From Lamellibrachia satsuma (taxonomy: Eukaryota; Annelida; Polychaeta; Sabellida; Siboglinidae), in contig BSQZ01000039.1 of assembly GCA_033239005.1 (NCBI GenBank), positions 87,618-151,617 of the forward strand: 64,000 bases of DNA, read 5' to 3'. Positions 28,501 to 40,998 of this stretch are shown in pieces. The position numbers and the translations under genes were made by a program. The notes below the pieces were generated by a model. The model was not told the DNA's origin and did no database searches. It saw only the letters and a list, made by a program, of their open reading frames with translations. Numbering within the stretch: position 1 is the stretch's first letter; the number at the start of each line of letters is the position of its first letter.

Positions 28501-29612
28501 GTATCCACAGTACACAGCTATAGTACATAGTCACTGTACCCACAGTACACAGCTAGAGTACATAGTCACTGTACCCACAGTACACGGCTAGAATACATAA
28601 TCACTGTAACCACAATACACGGTTAGAAAACTTTGTCATTAGACTTAGAGTACACAGCTACAGCATATAGTCAATGAACCCACAGTACACAGCTAGAATA
28701 CATAGTCAGTATACCCACAGTACACAACTAGAATATATAGTCACTGTACGCACAGTACACAGCTACAGTACATAATCACTGTACCCACAACAAACAGCTA
28801 GAATACATAGCCACGGTATCCACAATACATAACCAAAATACATATTCAATGTACCAAAAGAACACAGTACACATCTACAATTCATGGTCACTGTACCCAC
28901 AGTACACAGTTAGAATACATAGTCTCTGTACCCAGACTAAACGGCAAGATTACATAGTCACTGCACCCACGGTACATGGATAGAATATACACTCACTGTA
29001 CCCATAGTACACACCTAGAATTCATATTCACTGTACCCATAGTACACAGCTAGAATACATAGTCACTGCACCCACAGTACACAGCTTCAATACATAGTCA
29101 CTGTACCCAGAGTACACAGCTAGAATACATATTCATTGTACGCACAGTACTCAGCTACAATTCATAGTCACTGTACATACAGTACTCAGCTAGAATACAT
29201 AGTAACTGCATCCAGAGTACGCAGCTAGAATACATAATCACTGTAACCAGAGTACACGGCTAGAATACATAATCACTTTAACCACAGTACACGGCTAGAA
29301 TACATAGTCACAGAACCCAGAGTACACAGCTGCACTATATAGTTACTGTACACACAGCTAGAATACAGTCATTGTAACCACAATCCACAATACATTGCCA
29401 GAATACATTGTCAATGTACCCACAGTACAAAGCTTGAATACATAGTCATTGTACCCATATTACACAGCTAGAATACATAATCAGTGTACCCACAGTACAC
29501 AGCTAGAATACATAATCACTGTACCCACAGTAAACAGCTACAATTCATAGCCACTGTATCCACAGTACTCAGCTAGCATACATAATCACTGTACCCACAT
29601 AACACAGCAAGA
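25595..29612 (+). repeat. 35-bp minisatellite array, forward
   Basis: Long degenerate array of the same unit and orientation as 4.57-8.34 kb. Larger-scale periodicity is visible: for example 25,600-26,600 and 27,400-28,650 share a succession of variants (TATATTACCAACAGTA, GCACCCAGACTAAAAGGCAAG, GTAACCACAGTACACGG). This indicates duplication of multi-unit blocks. Confidence 0.95.
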
Positions 29613-29634
29613 ATGCATATAGTCAATGATGAAG

Positions 29635-32600
29635 CTTCATGGGTTCCTCGCTTACTCATGTATCGTGGGTTCCTCAATTTCTCATATCTCATGGGATCCT
29701 CGCGTTGTCATATCTCATGGGATTCTTGCTTTGTCATGTTTCGTGGGTTCCTTGCTTCCTCATGTTTCGTTGTTTCCTCGCTTTGTAATATTTGTTGGGT
29801 TCGTCGCTTTGTCATATATCATGGGTTCCTCGGTTTGTCATTTCGTGGGTTTTTCCCTATGAAAAGTTTCGTGGGTTCCTCGCTTGCTCATGTATCGTCG
29901 GTTCCTCGCTTTCTCACATCTAGTGGGTTCCTTGCTTTGTCATATCTCTTTGGGTTCCTAACTTTGTCATGTTTTGTGGGTTCCTCGCTTTCTCATATCT
30001 TGTGGGTTCCTCGCTTTGTCATATCTCATGGGTTCCTCGCATGGTCATGTTTCGTGGGTTCCTCGTTTTCTCATGTTTCGTTGTTTGCTCGATTCGTCAT
30101 GTCTCGTGGGTTACTCGCTTTGTCATATCTCGTGGGTTCTTCCCTATGTCATGCTTCGTGGGTTCCTTACTTGCTCAAGTATCGTGGGTTCCTCTCTTTG
30201 TCATGTCCCATGTGTTCCTCGCTGGCACATGTATCGTCGGTTCCTCGCTTTCTCATATCTAGTGGGTTCCTTGCTTTGTCATATCTCGTGGGTTCTACCC
30301 TTTGTCATGTTTTGTTGGTTCCTCCCTTTGTCATATTTCGTTGGTTCCTCGCTTGGTCAAGTATCTTGGGTTCCTCGCTTTCTCATATCTTGTGGGTTTC
30401 TTGCTTTGTGATATATCTTGGGTTCCTCGCTTGGTCATGTTTTGTGTGTTACTCGCTTTCTCAAGTTTCGTGCGTTCCTCGCTTTTTGTCATGTCTCGTG
30501 GGTTCCTCGCTTTGTCATATCTCATGGATTCTTCCCTATGTTATGCTTCCTGGGTTCCTCAATTTCTCATATCTCGTGGATTCTTCGCTTTGTCATATCT
30601 CTTGGGGTCTTCCCTATGTCAAGTTTCGTGGGTTCCTCGCTTGCTCATGTATAGTGGGTTCCTCGCTTTCTCCTATCTAGTGGGTTCCTTGCATTGTCAT
30701 ATCTCGTGGGTTCTTCCCTTTGTCATGTTTTGTGGGTTACACCCTCTGTCATGTTTCTTGGATTCCTCTCTTGCTCTTGTATCGTGGTTTCCTCGCTTTC
30801 TCATATCTTGTGGGTTCCTCGCTTTGTCAAGTTTTGTGTGTTCCTCGCTTTGTCATGTCTCGTGGGTTCCTCGCTTTGTTATATCTCTTGGGTTCTTCCC
30901 TATGTCATACTTCGTGGTTTCTGGCTTGCTCATGTATCATGGGTTCCTCTCTTTGTCATGTCTCGTGGGTTCCTCGCTTGCTCATGTTTTGTAGGTTCCT
31001 CACTTTCTCATATCTTGTGTGTACCTCGTTTTATCATATCTCTTGGGTTCTTCCCTACGTCTTGTTTCGTAGGTTCATGTATCATGGGTTCCTCAATTTG
31101 TTATGTCTCATGGGTTCCTCGTGTTTTCATATCTTGTGGGTTCCTCCCTATGTCATGCTTCATGGGTTCCTCGCTTTGTCATATATCATGGGTTCCTCGG
31201 TTTGTCATTTCGTGGTTCCTCGCATGGCTTCCTCGCTTGCTCATATTTCGTAGGTTTCTCGCTTTCTCATATCTCGTGGGTTCTTCCCTATGTCAAGTTT
31301 CGTGGGTTCCTCGCTTGCTCATGTATTGTCGGTTCCTCGCTTTCTCATATCTAGTGGGTTCCTTGCATTGTCATATCTCGGTGGGTTCCTAACTTTGTCA
31401 TGTTTTGTGGGTTCCTCGCTTTCTCATATATTGTGTGTTCCTTGTCATATCTCATGGATTCCTCGCTTGGTAAAGTTTCGTGGGTTCTTCGTTTTCTCAT
31501 GTTTCGTTGGTTCCTCGTTTTCTTATATCTAGTGGGTTCCTTGCTTTGTCATATCTCGTGGGTTCTTCCCTTTGTCATATTTTATTGGTTCCTCCCTTTG
31601 TCATGTTTCGTAGGTTCCTTGCTTGCTCATGTATCTTGGGTTCCTCGCTTTCTCATATCTTGTGGGTTCCTTGCTTTGTGATATCTCTTGGGTTCCTCGC
31701 TTGGTCATGTTTTGTGTGTTTCTCGCTTTCTCATGTTTCGTGGGTTCTTCCCTATGTCATGCTTCTATCGTGGGTTCCTCACTTGCTCAAGTATCGTGGG
31801 TTCCTCTCTTTGTCATGTGTCATGTGTTACTCGCTTGCTCATATATCGCGGGTTCCTCGCTTTGTCATATCTCGTGGGTTCTACCCTTTGTCATGTTTTG
31901 TTGGTTCCTCCCTTTGTCATATTTCGTGGGTTCCTCGCTTGGTCAATTATATTGGGTTCCTCGCTTTATCATATCTTGTGGGTTCCTTCCTTTGTTACAT
32001 ATCTTGGGTTCCTCGCTTGGTCATGTTTTGTGTGTTTCTCGCTTTCTCATGTTTCGTGGGTTCCTCGCTTTGTCATGTCTCGTGGGTTCCTCGCTTTGTC
32101 ATATCTCATGGGTTCTTCCCTATGTCATGCTTCCTGGGTTCCTCACTTTCTTATATCTCGTGGGTTCCTCACTTTGTCATATCTCTTGGGGTCTTCCCTA
32201 CGTCAAGTTTCGTGGGTTCCTCGCTTGCTCGTGTATAGTGGGTTCCTTGCTTTGTCATATATCATGGGTTCCTTGATTTGTCATTTCGTGGGTTCCTCGC
32301 ATGGCTTCCTCGCTTGCTCATATTTCGTAGTTTCCTCGCTTTCTCATATCTCGTGGGTTCTTCCCTATGTGAAGTTTTGTGGTTTCCTCGCTTGATTATG
32401 CATCGTCGGTTCCTCGCTTTCTCATATCTAGTGGGTTCCTTGCTTTGTCATATCTCGTGGGTTCTTCCCTTTGTCATGTTTTGTTGTTTCCTCCCTTTGT
32501 CATGTTTCGTGGGTTCCTCGCTTCCTCATGTATCTTGGGTTCCTCGCTTTCTCATATCTTGTGGGTTCCTCGCTTTGTTATATATCTTGGGTTCCTCGAT

Positions 32601-33378
32601 AGGTCATGTTTTGTGTGTTTCTCGCTTTCTAATGTTTCGTGGGTTCCTCGCTTTGTCATGTATCGTGGGTTCCTCGCTTTGTCATATCTCATGTGTTCTT
32701 CCCTAAGTCATGATTCCCGGGTTCCTCATTTTCTCATATCTCGTGGGTTCCTCGCTTTGTCATACGTCTAGGGTCTCCCCTATATCAAGTTTTGTGGGTT
32801 CCTCGTTTGCTCATGTATAGTGGGTGCCTCGCTTTCCCATATCTAGTGGGTTCCTTGCTTTGTCATATCTCGTGGGTTCTTCCCTTTGTCATGTTTTGTG
32901 GGTTCCTCCCTCTGTCATGTTTCTTGGTTTACTCGCTTGCTTATGTATTGGGGTTTCCTCGCTTTCTCATATCTTGTGGGTTCCTTGCTTTGTGATATAT
33001 CTTGAGTTCCTCGCTTGGTCATGTTTTTTTTGTGTTTCTCGCTTTCTCATGTTTCGTGGGTTCCTCGCTTTGTCATGTCTCGTGGGTTCCTCGCTTTGTC
33101 ATATCTCGTGGGTTCTTCCCTTTGTCATGTTTTGTGGGTTCCTCCCTTTGTCATGTTTCGTGGGTTCCTCGCTTGCTCATGTATCTTGGGTTCCTCGCTT
33201 TCTCATATCTTGTGGGTTCCTTGCTTTGTGATATCTCTTGGGTTCCTCGCTTGGTCATGTTTTGTGTGTTCCTCGCTTTCTCCTATCTAGTGGGTTCCTT
33301 GCATTGTCATATCTCGTGGGTTCTTCCCTTTGTCATGTTTTGTGGGTTACACCCTCTGTCATGTTTCTTGGTTTACTC
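29635..33378 (+). repeat. 26-bp satellite, forward block
   Basis: Tandem 26-bp units, GGGTTCCTCGCTTTGTCATATCTCGT with many variants. All three phases tend to be open because the unit lacks stops in one register, which creates misleading frames up to about 355 codons. No gene. The junction with the 35-bp array is at about 29,612-29,640. Confidence 0.95.
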
Positions 33379-33379
33379 G

Positions 33380-34598
33380 ATTGTTCTGGGTACACTGACT
33401 ATGTATCCTAGCCGTGTACTCTGGGTACAGTGACTATATATTCTACATAGTCACTCATACAACAGTACAGAGCGTCAACGTATAATCACTGTACGCACAG
33501 TACACAGCTAGAATGCGTACTCACTGTACCCACAGTACTCAGCTAGAATATAGAGGCACTGTATCCAGAGTAGACAGCTATAATAACAAATCACTGTACA
33601 CACAGTACAGTATCTATAGAACATATTCACTGTATCCACAGTACAGAGATAGAATACATAGTCACTGTACCCAGAGTACACAGCTAAAATACATAATCAC
33701 TATACTCACAGTACACAGTACACAGCTACAATTCGTAGTCACTGTATCCACAGTAGAGAGCTAGAAAACATAATCACTGTACCCACATTACACAGCTACA
33801 ATACTTAATCAATGTAACCACAGTATGCAGCTACAATACATATTTACTGTACCCAGAGTACACAGCTAGAATACAGAGTCATTGTACCCGCAGTACACAG
33901 ATTGAATACATAGTTACTCTACCCAATAAACAGCTACAGTACATAGTCACGGTAACAACAGTACACATCTAGAATACATAGTCACTGTATCGAGAGTACA
34001 CAGCTAAAGTTCATAATCACTGTACCCACAGTACAGAGCTAAAGTACCTAGTCAATATACACACAGTACACAGCTACAATACGTAGGCACTGTATCCAGA
34101 ATACACTGCTATACTACTTAGTTTCTGTACCAAAATACACAGCTGCAATTCATAGTCACTATACCCACATTACCCAGCTAGCATACATAGTCATTGTACC
34201 AACAGTGCACAGCTAGAATATAAATTCACTGAACCCACAGTACACAGTTAGAATACATAGTACAGTTAGAATACATAGTACCCACAGTACACAACTACAG
34301 TACATAGTCGCAGTACCCACAGTACGCAGCTAGAATACGTAGTCACTGGGGCCACAGTATACAGCTAAAATTCATAGTCACACATACAACAGTACAGAGC
34401 GTCAATGTATAATCACTGCACACACAGTACACATCTACAATGCATAGTCACTGTACCCACAGTACTCAGCTAGAATATAGAGGCACTGTATCCAGAGAAA
34501 ACAGCTATAATACTTAGTCACTGTACACACAGTACACAGCTATAGAACATATTCACTGTACCCACAGTACACAGCTAGAATACACAGTCACTGTACCA
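33380..34598 (+). repeat. 35-bp minisatellite block between 26-bp blocks
   Basis: Starts with about two units in reverse orientation (33,380-33,443), then turns to forward units. It includes a duplicated multi-unit block: the succession from TACAACAGTACAGAGCGTCA occurs at 33,460 and 34,384. Confidence 0.92.
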
Positions 34599-34599
34599 A

Positions 34600-36412
34600 A
34601 AAAACACTCAAAACTTGACAAAGCGAGGAACCCATGAGATATGACAAAGCGAGGAACTCACAAGATATGAGAACGCGAGGAAACCACGATACATGAGCTA
34701 GCGAGGAATCCAACAAACATGACAGAGGGAGGAACCCACAAAACATGACAAAGGGAAGAACCCACGAGATATGACAAAGCAAGGATCCCACTAGATAAGA
34801 GAAAGCGAGGAACCCACTATACATAAGAAAGCGAGGAACTCACGAGACTTGACCTAGGGAAGACAACAAGAGATATGACAAAGCGAGTAACCCACGAGAT
34901 ATGAGAAAGCGAGGAACCCAGGAAACATGACATAGGGAAGAACCCATGAGATATGACAAAGCGAGAAACCCACGAGACATGACAAAGCGAGGAACCCACG
35001 AAACATGAGAAAGCGATGAACCCAAGATACATGAGCAAGCAAGTAACCAACGAAACATGACAAAGGGAAGAACCAACGAGATATGACAAAGCAAGGAACC
35101 CACTAGATATGTGAAAGCGAGGAACCCACAAAATTCAACAAAGCAAGGAACCCATGAAACATGAGCAAGTGATGAACCCACGAAACATGAGCAAGCGAGG
35201 AACCCACAAGACATGACAAAGCGAGGAACCCACGATACATGACCAAGCGAGGAACCCACAAAATATAACAAAGCAAGGAACCCACGAAACATGAGCAAGC
35301 GAGGAACCCACGAAACATGAGCAAGCGAGGAACCCACGAGACATGAAAAAGCGAGGAACCCACGATACATGACAAAGCGAGGAACCCACAAAATTCAACA
35401 AAGCAAGGAACCCATGAAACATGAGCAAGTGATGAACCCACGAAACATGAGCAAGCGAGGAACCCACAAGACATGACAAAGCGAGGAACCCACGAAACAT
35501 GAGCAAGCGAGGAACCCACGACACATGAACAAGCGAGGAACCCACGATACATGACAAAACGAGGAACCCACAATACATGAGCAAGCGAGGAACCCATGAA
35601 ACATGACAAAGCGAGGAACCCACAAGATAAGACAAAGCGAGGAACCCACAAGATATGACAAAGTGAGGATCCCATGAAACATGACAAATCGAGGAACCCA
35701 CGAAACATGATCAAGCGAGGAACCCATGAAACATGAGAAATCGAGGAACCCACAAGACATGAGAAAGAGAGGAATCCACGAGACATCAGCAAGCAAGGAA
35801 CCCAGGAAACATGATCAAATGAGGACCCCACAAAACACGAAGAAGCGAGGAACGCACGAGACATGACAAAGTGAGGAACCCAAGAAACATGACAAAGTGA
35901 TGGACCCACGAAAATCGAGAAAGCGAGTAACCCACGATACATGAGCAAGCGTGGAACCCTCGAAACATGACAAAGCGAGGAACCAACGAGATATGAAAAA
36001 GCGAGGAACCCACGATATATGACAAAGCGAGGAACCCACCAGACAAGACAAAGCGAGGAACCCACGATACATGAGCAAGCGAGGAACCCACGAGACATGA
36101 CAAAGCGAGGAACCCACAAAACACAACAAAGCAAGGAACCCATGAAACATGAGCAAGTGATGAACCCTCGAAACATGAGCAAGTGAGGAACCCACGAGAC
36201 ATCAACAAGCGAGGAACACCCGAAACATGACCAAATGAGGACCCCACGAAACACGAGGAAGCGAGGAACGCACGAGACATGACAAAGCGAGGAACCCACG
36301 AAACTGGAGAAAGCGAGGATTCCACGAGACATGAAAAAGCGCGGAACCCACTATACATGAGCAAGTAAGGAACCAACGAGACATGACAAAGCGAGGAACC
36401 CACGAGATAGCT
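34600..36412 (-). repeat. 26-bp satellite, reverse block
   Basis: GCGAGGAACCCACGAGACATGACAAA units, the reverse complement of the 29.6-33.4 kb block. Units here are more homogeneous than in the other blocks. It contains a nearly exact repeat of several units: the AAATTCAACAAAGCAAGGAACC succession at 35,131 and 35,391. Apparent minus-strand frames up to 409 codons are satellite artefacts. Confidence 0.95.
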
Positions 36413-37107
36413 GTGAGATAGTGACATATTGATGATAGTCTCTGTAGATAATAATTACAATCAGCACACACAGCTGTCATATGATGTGTCATCGTCAGAT
36501 GTTGATCCATATGAACTCCTAAATTTCGTACGCACTCTACTGGTGAAATGATGTCAGCTCCAATGGTCATAGAGCAAACTCCATATAACTTGAGATGATG
36601 TTTTGATATAAAAATAATCATTTCGGTTTTGTCATCATTTAACTTTAGCATACGAAGAGTCATCCATCGTCTAACTTCCCTAATACAGTCTGTGAGTTGC
36701 CTCACTGTTTCTGCTTGGTCGCCTGGCACAGTTGGATTGTAGGATGCATATATTTGAATGTCACCTGCATATTTCTGATAGTGTACTCCATGTCTTCTGA
36801 ATATGCGCTGCATTGGCGTGGTGTAAAGAGTAAATTTAACTGGCCCAATGACCGAACCCTGTGGTACACCACACAGTAGAGGAATATGCTCTGATATTGT
36901 TGAGTTAATCTGGACGCGATAGGTGCGGTCTTCCATGTATGTCCGGAACCAAGCTATTGCCGTTCCACGCACACCGTATTCATCTTGCAGAAGTTTCAAC
37001 AAGTGTGCGTGATCGATAGTGTCGAATGCTGCTGATAGATCTAGCATGACAAACATCATAGCATGGTTCCTGTCAAGAGCTCCTGCAATGTCATGCTTTA
37101 CTCTCAA
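36413..37107 (-). pseudogene. LINE reverse transcriptase core, catalytic motif damaged
   Basis: Motif A is present (FVMLDLSAAFDTIDHAHLL) and so is motif B (LLCGVPQGSVIGPVKFTLYT). The motif C box reads YAGD instead of YADD (HYQKYAGDIQIYASY), removing one catalytic Asp. Thumb-like sequence follows (LKLNDDKTEMIIF, VRNLGVHMDQHLTM). The frame then runs without a stop into 26-bp satellite, which is coincidental. Confidence 0.8.
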
Positions 37108-37282
37108 CAGGGCTGTCTCGGTACTTTGCAGTGTCTTGTATGCAGACTGGTATTATTTGTGCAGTCCATTCATAGTTAGATGTTCTTTCTCTAACACTTT
37201 TCCGATGAACGCTGTCTTGGAGACTGGTCTGTAGTTTTTTTTAGCAGATCTTTATTTATCGTGTCACTTTTCTGTAGTGGTT

Positions 37283-38116
37283 TCACAACTGCAGTTCCAG
37301 CGTTTTAGGAAATATTCCTTGTTCGAAGCTGTTATTTACTATGGCCACCAAATTGGGAATGTAGATATACAGTGTTCTCTTCATGAGTTCAGTTGGGCAG
37401 GCATTCATACTGCATGTCTTTGAGGGGCGCAATTTGATGATGTTCCTCAGTTCCTCGTCAGTCGTAGGTAGTAGTCGATTTAGTTGGTATGGTACTGATT
37501 GGCTGCTAACATTGACGACGTAATCAGAAAATTCGTTATCACTTATCAGTTTCTTCTGGATCTGCACTCTGATTCCTTGTGGTTTTTCAGTGAAGTAAGT
37601 AGCGAAGTCACTGCACAGTTTCTTAGTGCTTGATGATTGTGGTCGACTAGTGCTCAGCGGCTTTAGCAGGGTGTTGACCACACGAAAGCATGTCCGCTGG
37701 TCAAGTGATGACAACACTGATTCATAGTGAGCCCGCTTAGCTCGAGTGATCATGGCGTTGACCGCTGTTCGGTGCTGTACATAAATCTGTCGATGGATCT
37801 CGAGCTTCGTTTTCCTCCACCTCTTCTCATTTGAACGTCTCAATGCTCTGGCATTGTGTATGTCATCATTATACCAGGGTTCCTTGCGTCGGGACGTTTT
37901 AATTTTTGTCGTGACAGGGGCATGCACATCAACGGTTGATATGACCGCATGCTCGTACTGGTCAACCACGGCACTCACATCCATATTAATATCCACAGAA
38001 GCGAGATGTTCCAATAGATCAGCCTCAAATCGGTCATGATTTATTCCACCGATATCGCGCAGATGCCCATAGTACGAGCAGGCACTGGGTTTGCAGAAGA
38101 CAGAAGAAAACAACAC
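37283..38116 (-). pseudogene. LINE linker between endonuclease and RT
   Basis: 277 open codons with patterns typical of the EN-RT linker: KTSRRKEPWYNDDI, ALRRSNEKRWRKTK, RAKRAHYESVLSSL, LCSDFATYFTEK, then KLRPSKTCSMNACPTELMK leading into the RT fingers. The frame is lost near 37,280 before the RT core continues at 37,107. Confidence 0.7.
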
Positions 38117-38275
38117 TGTAACGATCTGATATGCTGCTGGGGTATGCCATTATAGATAATACGATGGAACTAGGTGAACGTGTTATCACCAAGTCCAACC
38201 TGTGCCCCAGGATGTGTGTTGATTATGTAACATGTTGTTGTAGATTATTTTCAGCTAAATTGTCATTCAATAACT

Positions 38276-38720
38276 TTACACCGGGTGCAGAACCCAGTTC
38301 ACAGTGAAGATCTCATTCACATATGTCGCGAACTCATCAAGGAACTGCTGTACATTTGTTGTCGGTGGACGATAAATGACGACAACACGCATAAGTCTCA
38401 ATGTTTGTGTTGATTTAACGTCCAAATGTTCAAAGGTCTCATATCGTTTAGTTGTTGTCTTTCGCAACTTATATTCTGACTTGTATAGTATTCCAACGCC
38501 GCCTCCTCGCTTAGCTGAACGACATTCTCCTATATAGCTGTAACCTGGTGGAGTTAATTCGTTGACAACAGCAGTTTTATTCGGTTTACACCAGGTTTCT
38601 GTTAAAAACATAAAATCTCCACCATGGTCCAACAAGTGTTCCTTCACAGTCACTGCTTTGTTACATATTGATCGTGCATTTAGTAGTACGCAGGTAACAT
38701 TATACCTTGTGTCAGTTTGT
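38276..38720 (-). pseudogene. LINE endonuclease remnant
   Basis: Reads LLNARSICNKAVTVKEHL near 38,700-38,640, then DFMFLTETWCKPNKTAVVN and RGGGVGILYKSEYKLRK. These are the usual first blocks of an APE-type endonuclease that nicks target DNA. The later catalytic blocks (SDH region) are lost in a frame-broken stretch 38,117-38,275. Confidence 0.7.
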
Positions 38721-39484
38721 CGACATATGTCAACCAGATTTGTTGGATTAATTCTCCCCTTGTGTATGTGTTCAGTGTTCGTTCTTAATCGTCTTCCAGT
38801 TGTTATTACGGAAGAAATGGGGCAAAAATGGTTTATTCCAGCAGTAGTTCCCCGGTGCGTTCTGGAAGTTACACATAAATTTAGTAAGGAGTGTTTTGCG
38901 TGGCACCGTTAAGTTCGTTTTCATAATGTTGGCCCCTATGGCCCGTAGTTGACAACCGGTAAAAGTCAACATGTTTACATAATAGAGTTAGTGATGCACC
39001 AAATTGGAACACACACAAATGTGGTCACATGCATTGATGAACCCAGCTCGCATTGTCACTGAAGTTGTTAGCAGTGTTGAATAGGTCGCTTGGGACGCAC
39101 ATTGACGACATTCTGGTAGACTGGTAGACGCACCTGACGAAAACTGGTTCGGCAGTTATTCCTGGTAGGCGTGTAGCGACCGATCCGGTTGACCGCTCAC
39201 CAAAACAATGTTCAATCGCCAATAATTAAGAATATGACAAATTAAAAAAAAAATCATTCACTAAGACGTTCTTCAGTCATTCGCATCCAACGCTGTACTA
39301 AAATATTTAAAATACACGTCCACACCTGTGGAAAAAATGCTTAAACGAGACACGAAAACTCTACCGTGGCAGCACAACATTAATAATATCTCAAATATAA
39401 AGCAAACAATAATATTAAATGTATTACCTCAAAAGTAAATGAACTCATTGGATTAATCAAATGATGTTTAGAAAGTAGACGGGA
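38721..39484. other. no gene recognised
   Basis: Unique-looking DNA between the LINE and the variant 26-bp satellite. Possibly the 5' UTR of the LINE in its first part. No splice-bounded exon found. Confidence 0.4.
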
Positions 39485-40370
39485 ATTGAATACATATTGG
39501 AACTCACACAACATAAGAAAGCGAAGATTCCACTTAACATAAGCAAGTGGGGAACCCACTCGATATAAGCACGCGAATAATTCACTCGACATCAACAGGC
39601 GAGGACTCCACTTGACGTAAACAAGCGAGGAAAACACTCGATAAAAGCAAGTGAGGAATCCTCTCGATATAAACAAGAGTAGAATTCACTCGACATCAAC
39701 AGGCGAGGATCCCACTTGACATAAGCAAGTGGGGAACCCACTCGATATAAGCACGCAAATAATTCACTCGACATCAACAGGCGAGGATTCCACTTGACAT
39801 AAATAAGCGAGGAAAACACTCGATAAAAGCAAGTGAGGAATTCTCTCGATATAAACAAGAGTAGAACACACTTGGCATAAGGAAGCTAGGATCCCACTTG
39901 ACATAGGCAAGCGAAGAACTCACTCGATTTTAGCAAGCAGGAACCCACTTCACAAAAGGAAGCGAGGAACCCACTCGGTATGAGCAAGTGACGAACCCTC
40001 CACACATGACCAAGCAAGGAACCCACTCGACATGAACAAGCCAGGAATTCTCATGACACGCCCAAGCGAGTGACCCACTTGACATATGCAAGCGAGGAAC
40101 CCTCGAGACATGACCAAATGAGGAACCCACTCGACATGAGCAAGCGAGGAACTCAACTCACTCGATATAAGCAAGCGAGGAACCCATTCAATACCAGCAA
40201 GCGATGAACCCACTCGATATGAGCAAGCGTCGAACTCATTTGCCATATGCATGCATCAAAGAACCCACTCGACATAAGCAAGAAAGGAACTCATTCGAGA
40301 TAAACAAGCGAGGAACCCACTCGACCAAAAAGAAACGAGGAACCCACTCGACATAGGCAACCTTGGGTAT
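39485..40370 (-). repeat. 26-bp satellite, divergent subfamily
   Basis: Same 26-bp length and the same GCGAGGAACCCAC core as the 34.6 kb block, but with CTCGACATAAGCAA in place of GAGACATGACAAA. It includes a duplicated block of about 175 bp (39,540-39,690 versus 39,715-39,865). Confidence 0.88.
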
Positions 40371-40467
40371 TAATGCGCGTAACACATTTTCACAAATGGC
40401 ATCTTCGAGTAAGTGGAAACTTCCACTGAGTGGCAATATTAGCTATATATAATTATAGCGATATATA

Positions 40468-40690
40468 TGACAGGACCCGACGAGGTTCCCGCCAGAATAC
40501 TCCAACATACCCCCCAACGAATTGGCTCCAGCCCTCAGTCTAATTTTTTTTAAATCACTCGTCACAGGGGAATACCCACTCACTCCCATCTTCAAGAAGG
40601 GAGACTGGTCCCTTGCATCAAATTATCGTCCCATCTCCCTAACATCCTCGAACACATTGTATATTCTAACATCATGAACCACTTTGACCG
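40468..40690 (+). pseudogene. LINE reverse transcriptase fragment
   Basis: Plus-strand translation reads TGPDEVPARILQ, LSLIFFKSLVTGEYPLTPIF, KKGDWSLASNYRPISLTSS and IMNHFDRYAIL, the finger region of a Jockey/CR1-type RT. Compared with such RTs, residues are missing between TGEYP and LTPIF and after LTS, so it is a scrap with small deletions. It ends in the TA microsatellite. Confidence 0.7.
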
Positions 40691-40700
40691 ATACGCAATC

Positions 40701-40702
<2 letters not shown>

Positions 40703-40756
<54 letters not shown>

Positions 40757-40771
40757 TATAATATATATATA

Positions 40772-40856
<85 letters not shown>
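40703..40856 (+). repeat. (TA)n microsatellite
   Basis: About 150 bp of TA with a few ATTATA interruptions, directly abutting the 5' LTR. Apparent Ile-Tyr frames are artefacts. Confidence 0.9.
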
Positions 40857-40859
<3 letters not shown>

Positions 40860-40958
40860 CCTGATCATTCTGTTAGGTGGCGCTAGGTGGCGCCACGTTA
40901 TGTTGTTGGTGTAATTTTTTTCCTTGTCTTAAATGTAGCAAGTGATTACCATTTATTT

Positions 40959-40998
<40 letters not shown>

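Larger units (their letters stand above)
36413..38720 (-). mobile_element. degenerate CR1/L2/Jockey-type LINE
   Basis: Minus-strand LINE with pieces of endonuclease, linker and RT in the right order but in different frames. Its 3' end is lost at the 26-bp satellite boundary (36,412). Loss of the 3' side is not how LINEs normally truncate, so satellite rearrangement after insertion is likely. It is a different family from the LINE at 8.4 kb. Confidence 0.82.

Noticed and set aside
29613..36427. Many long open frames (up to 409 codons) with repeated motifs such as SSLCHVSWVPRF
   Set aside because: They are translations of the 26-bp satellite: three units equal 26 codons, the frames occur in several phases at once, and they begin and end where the satellite does.
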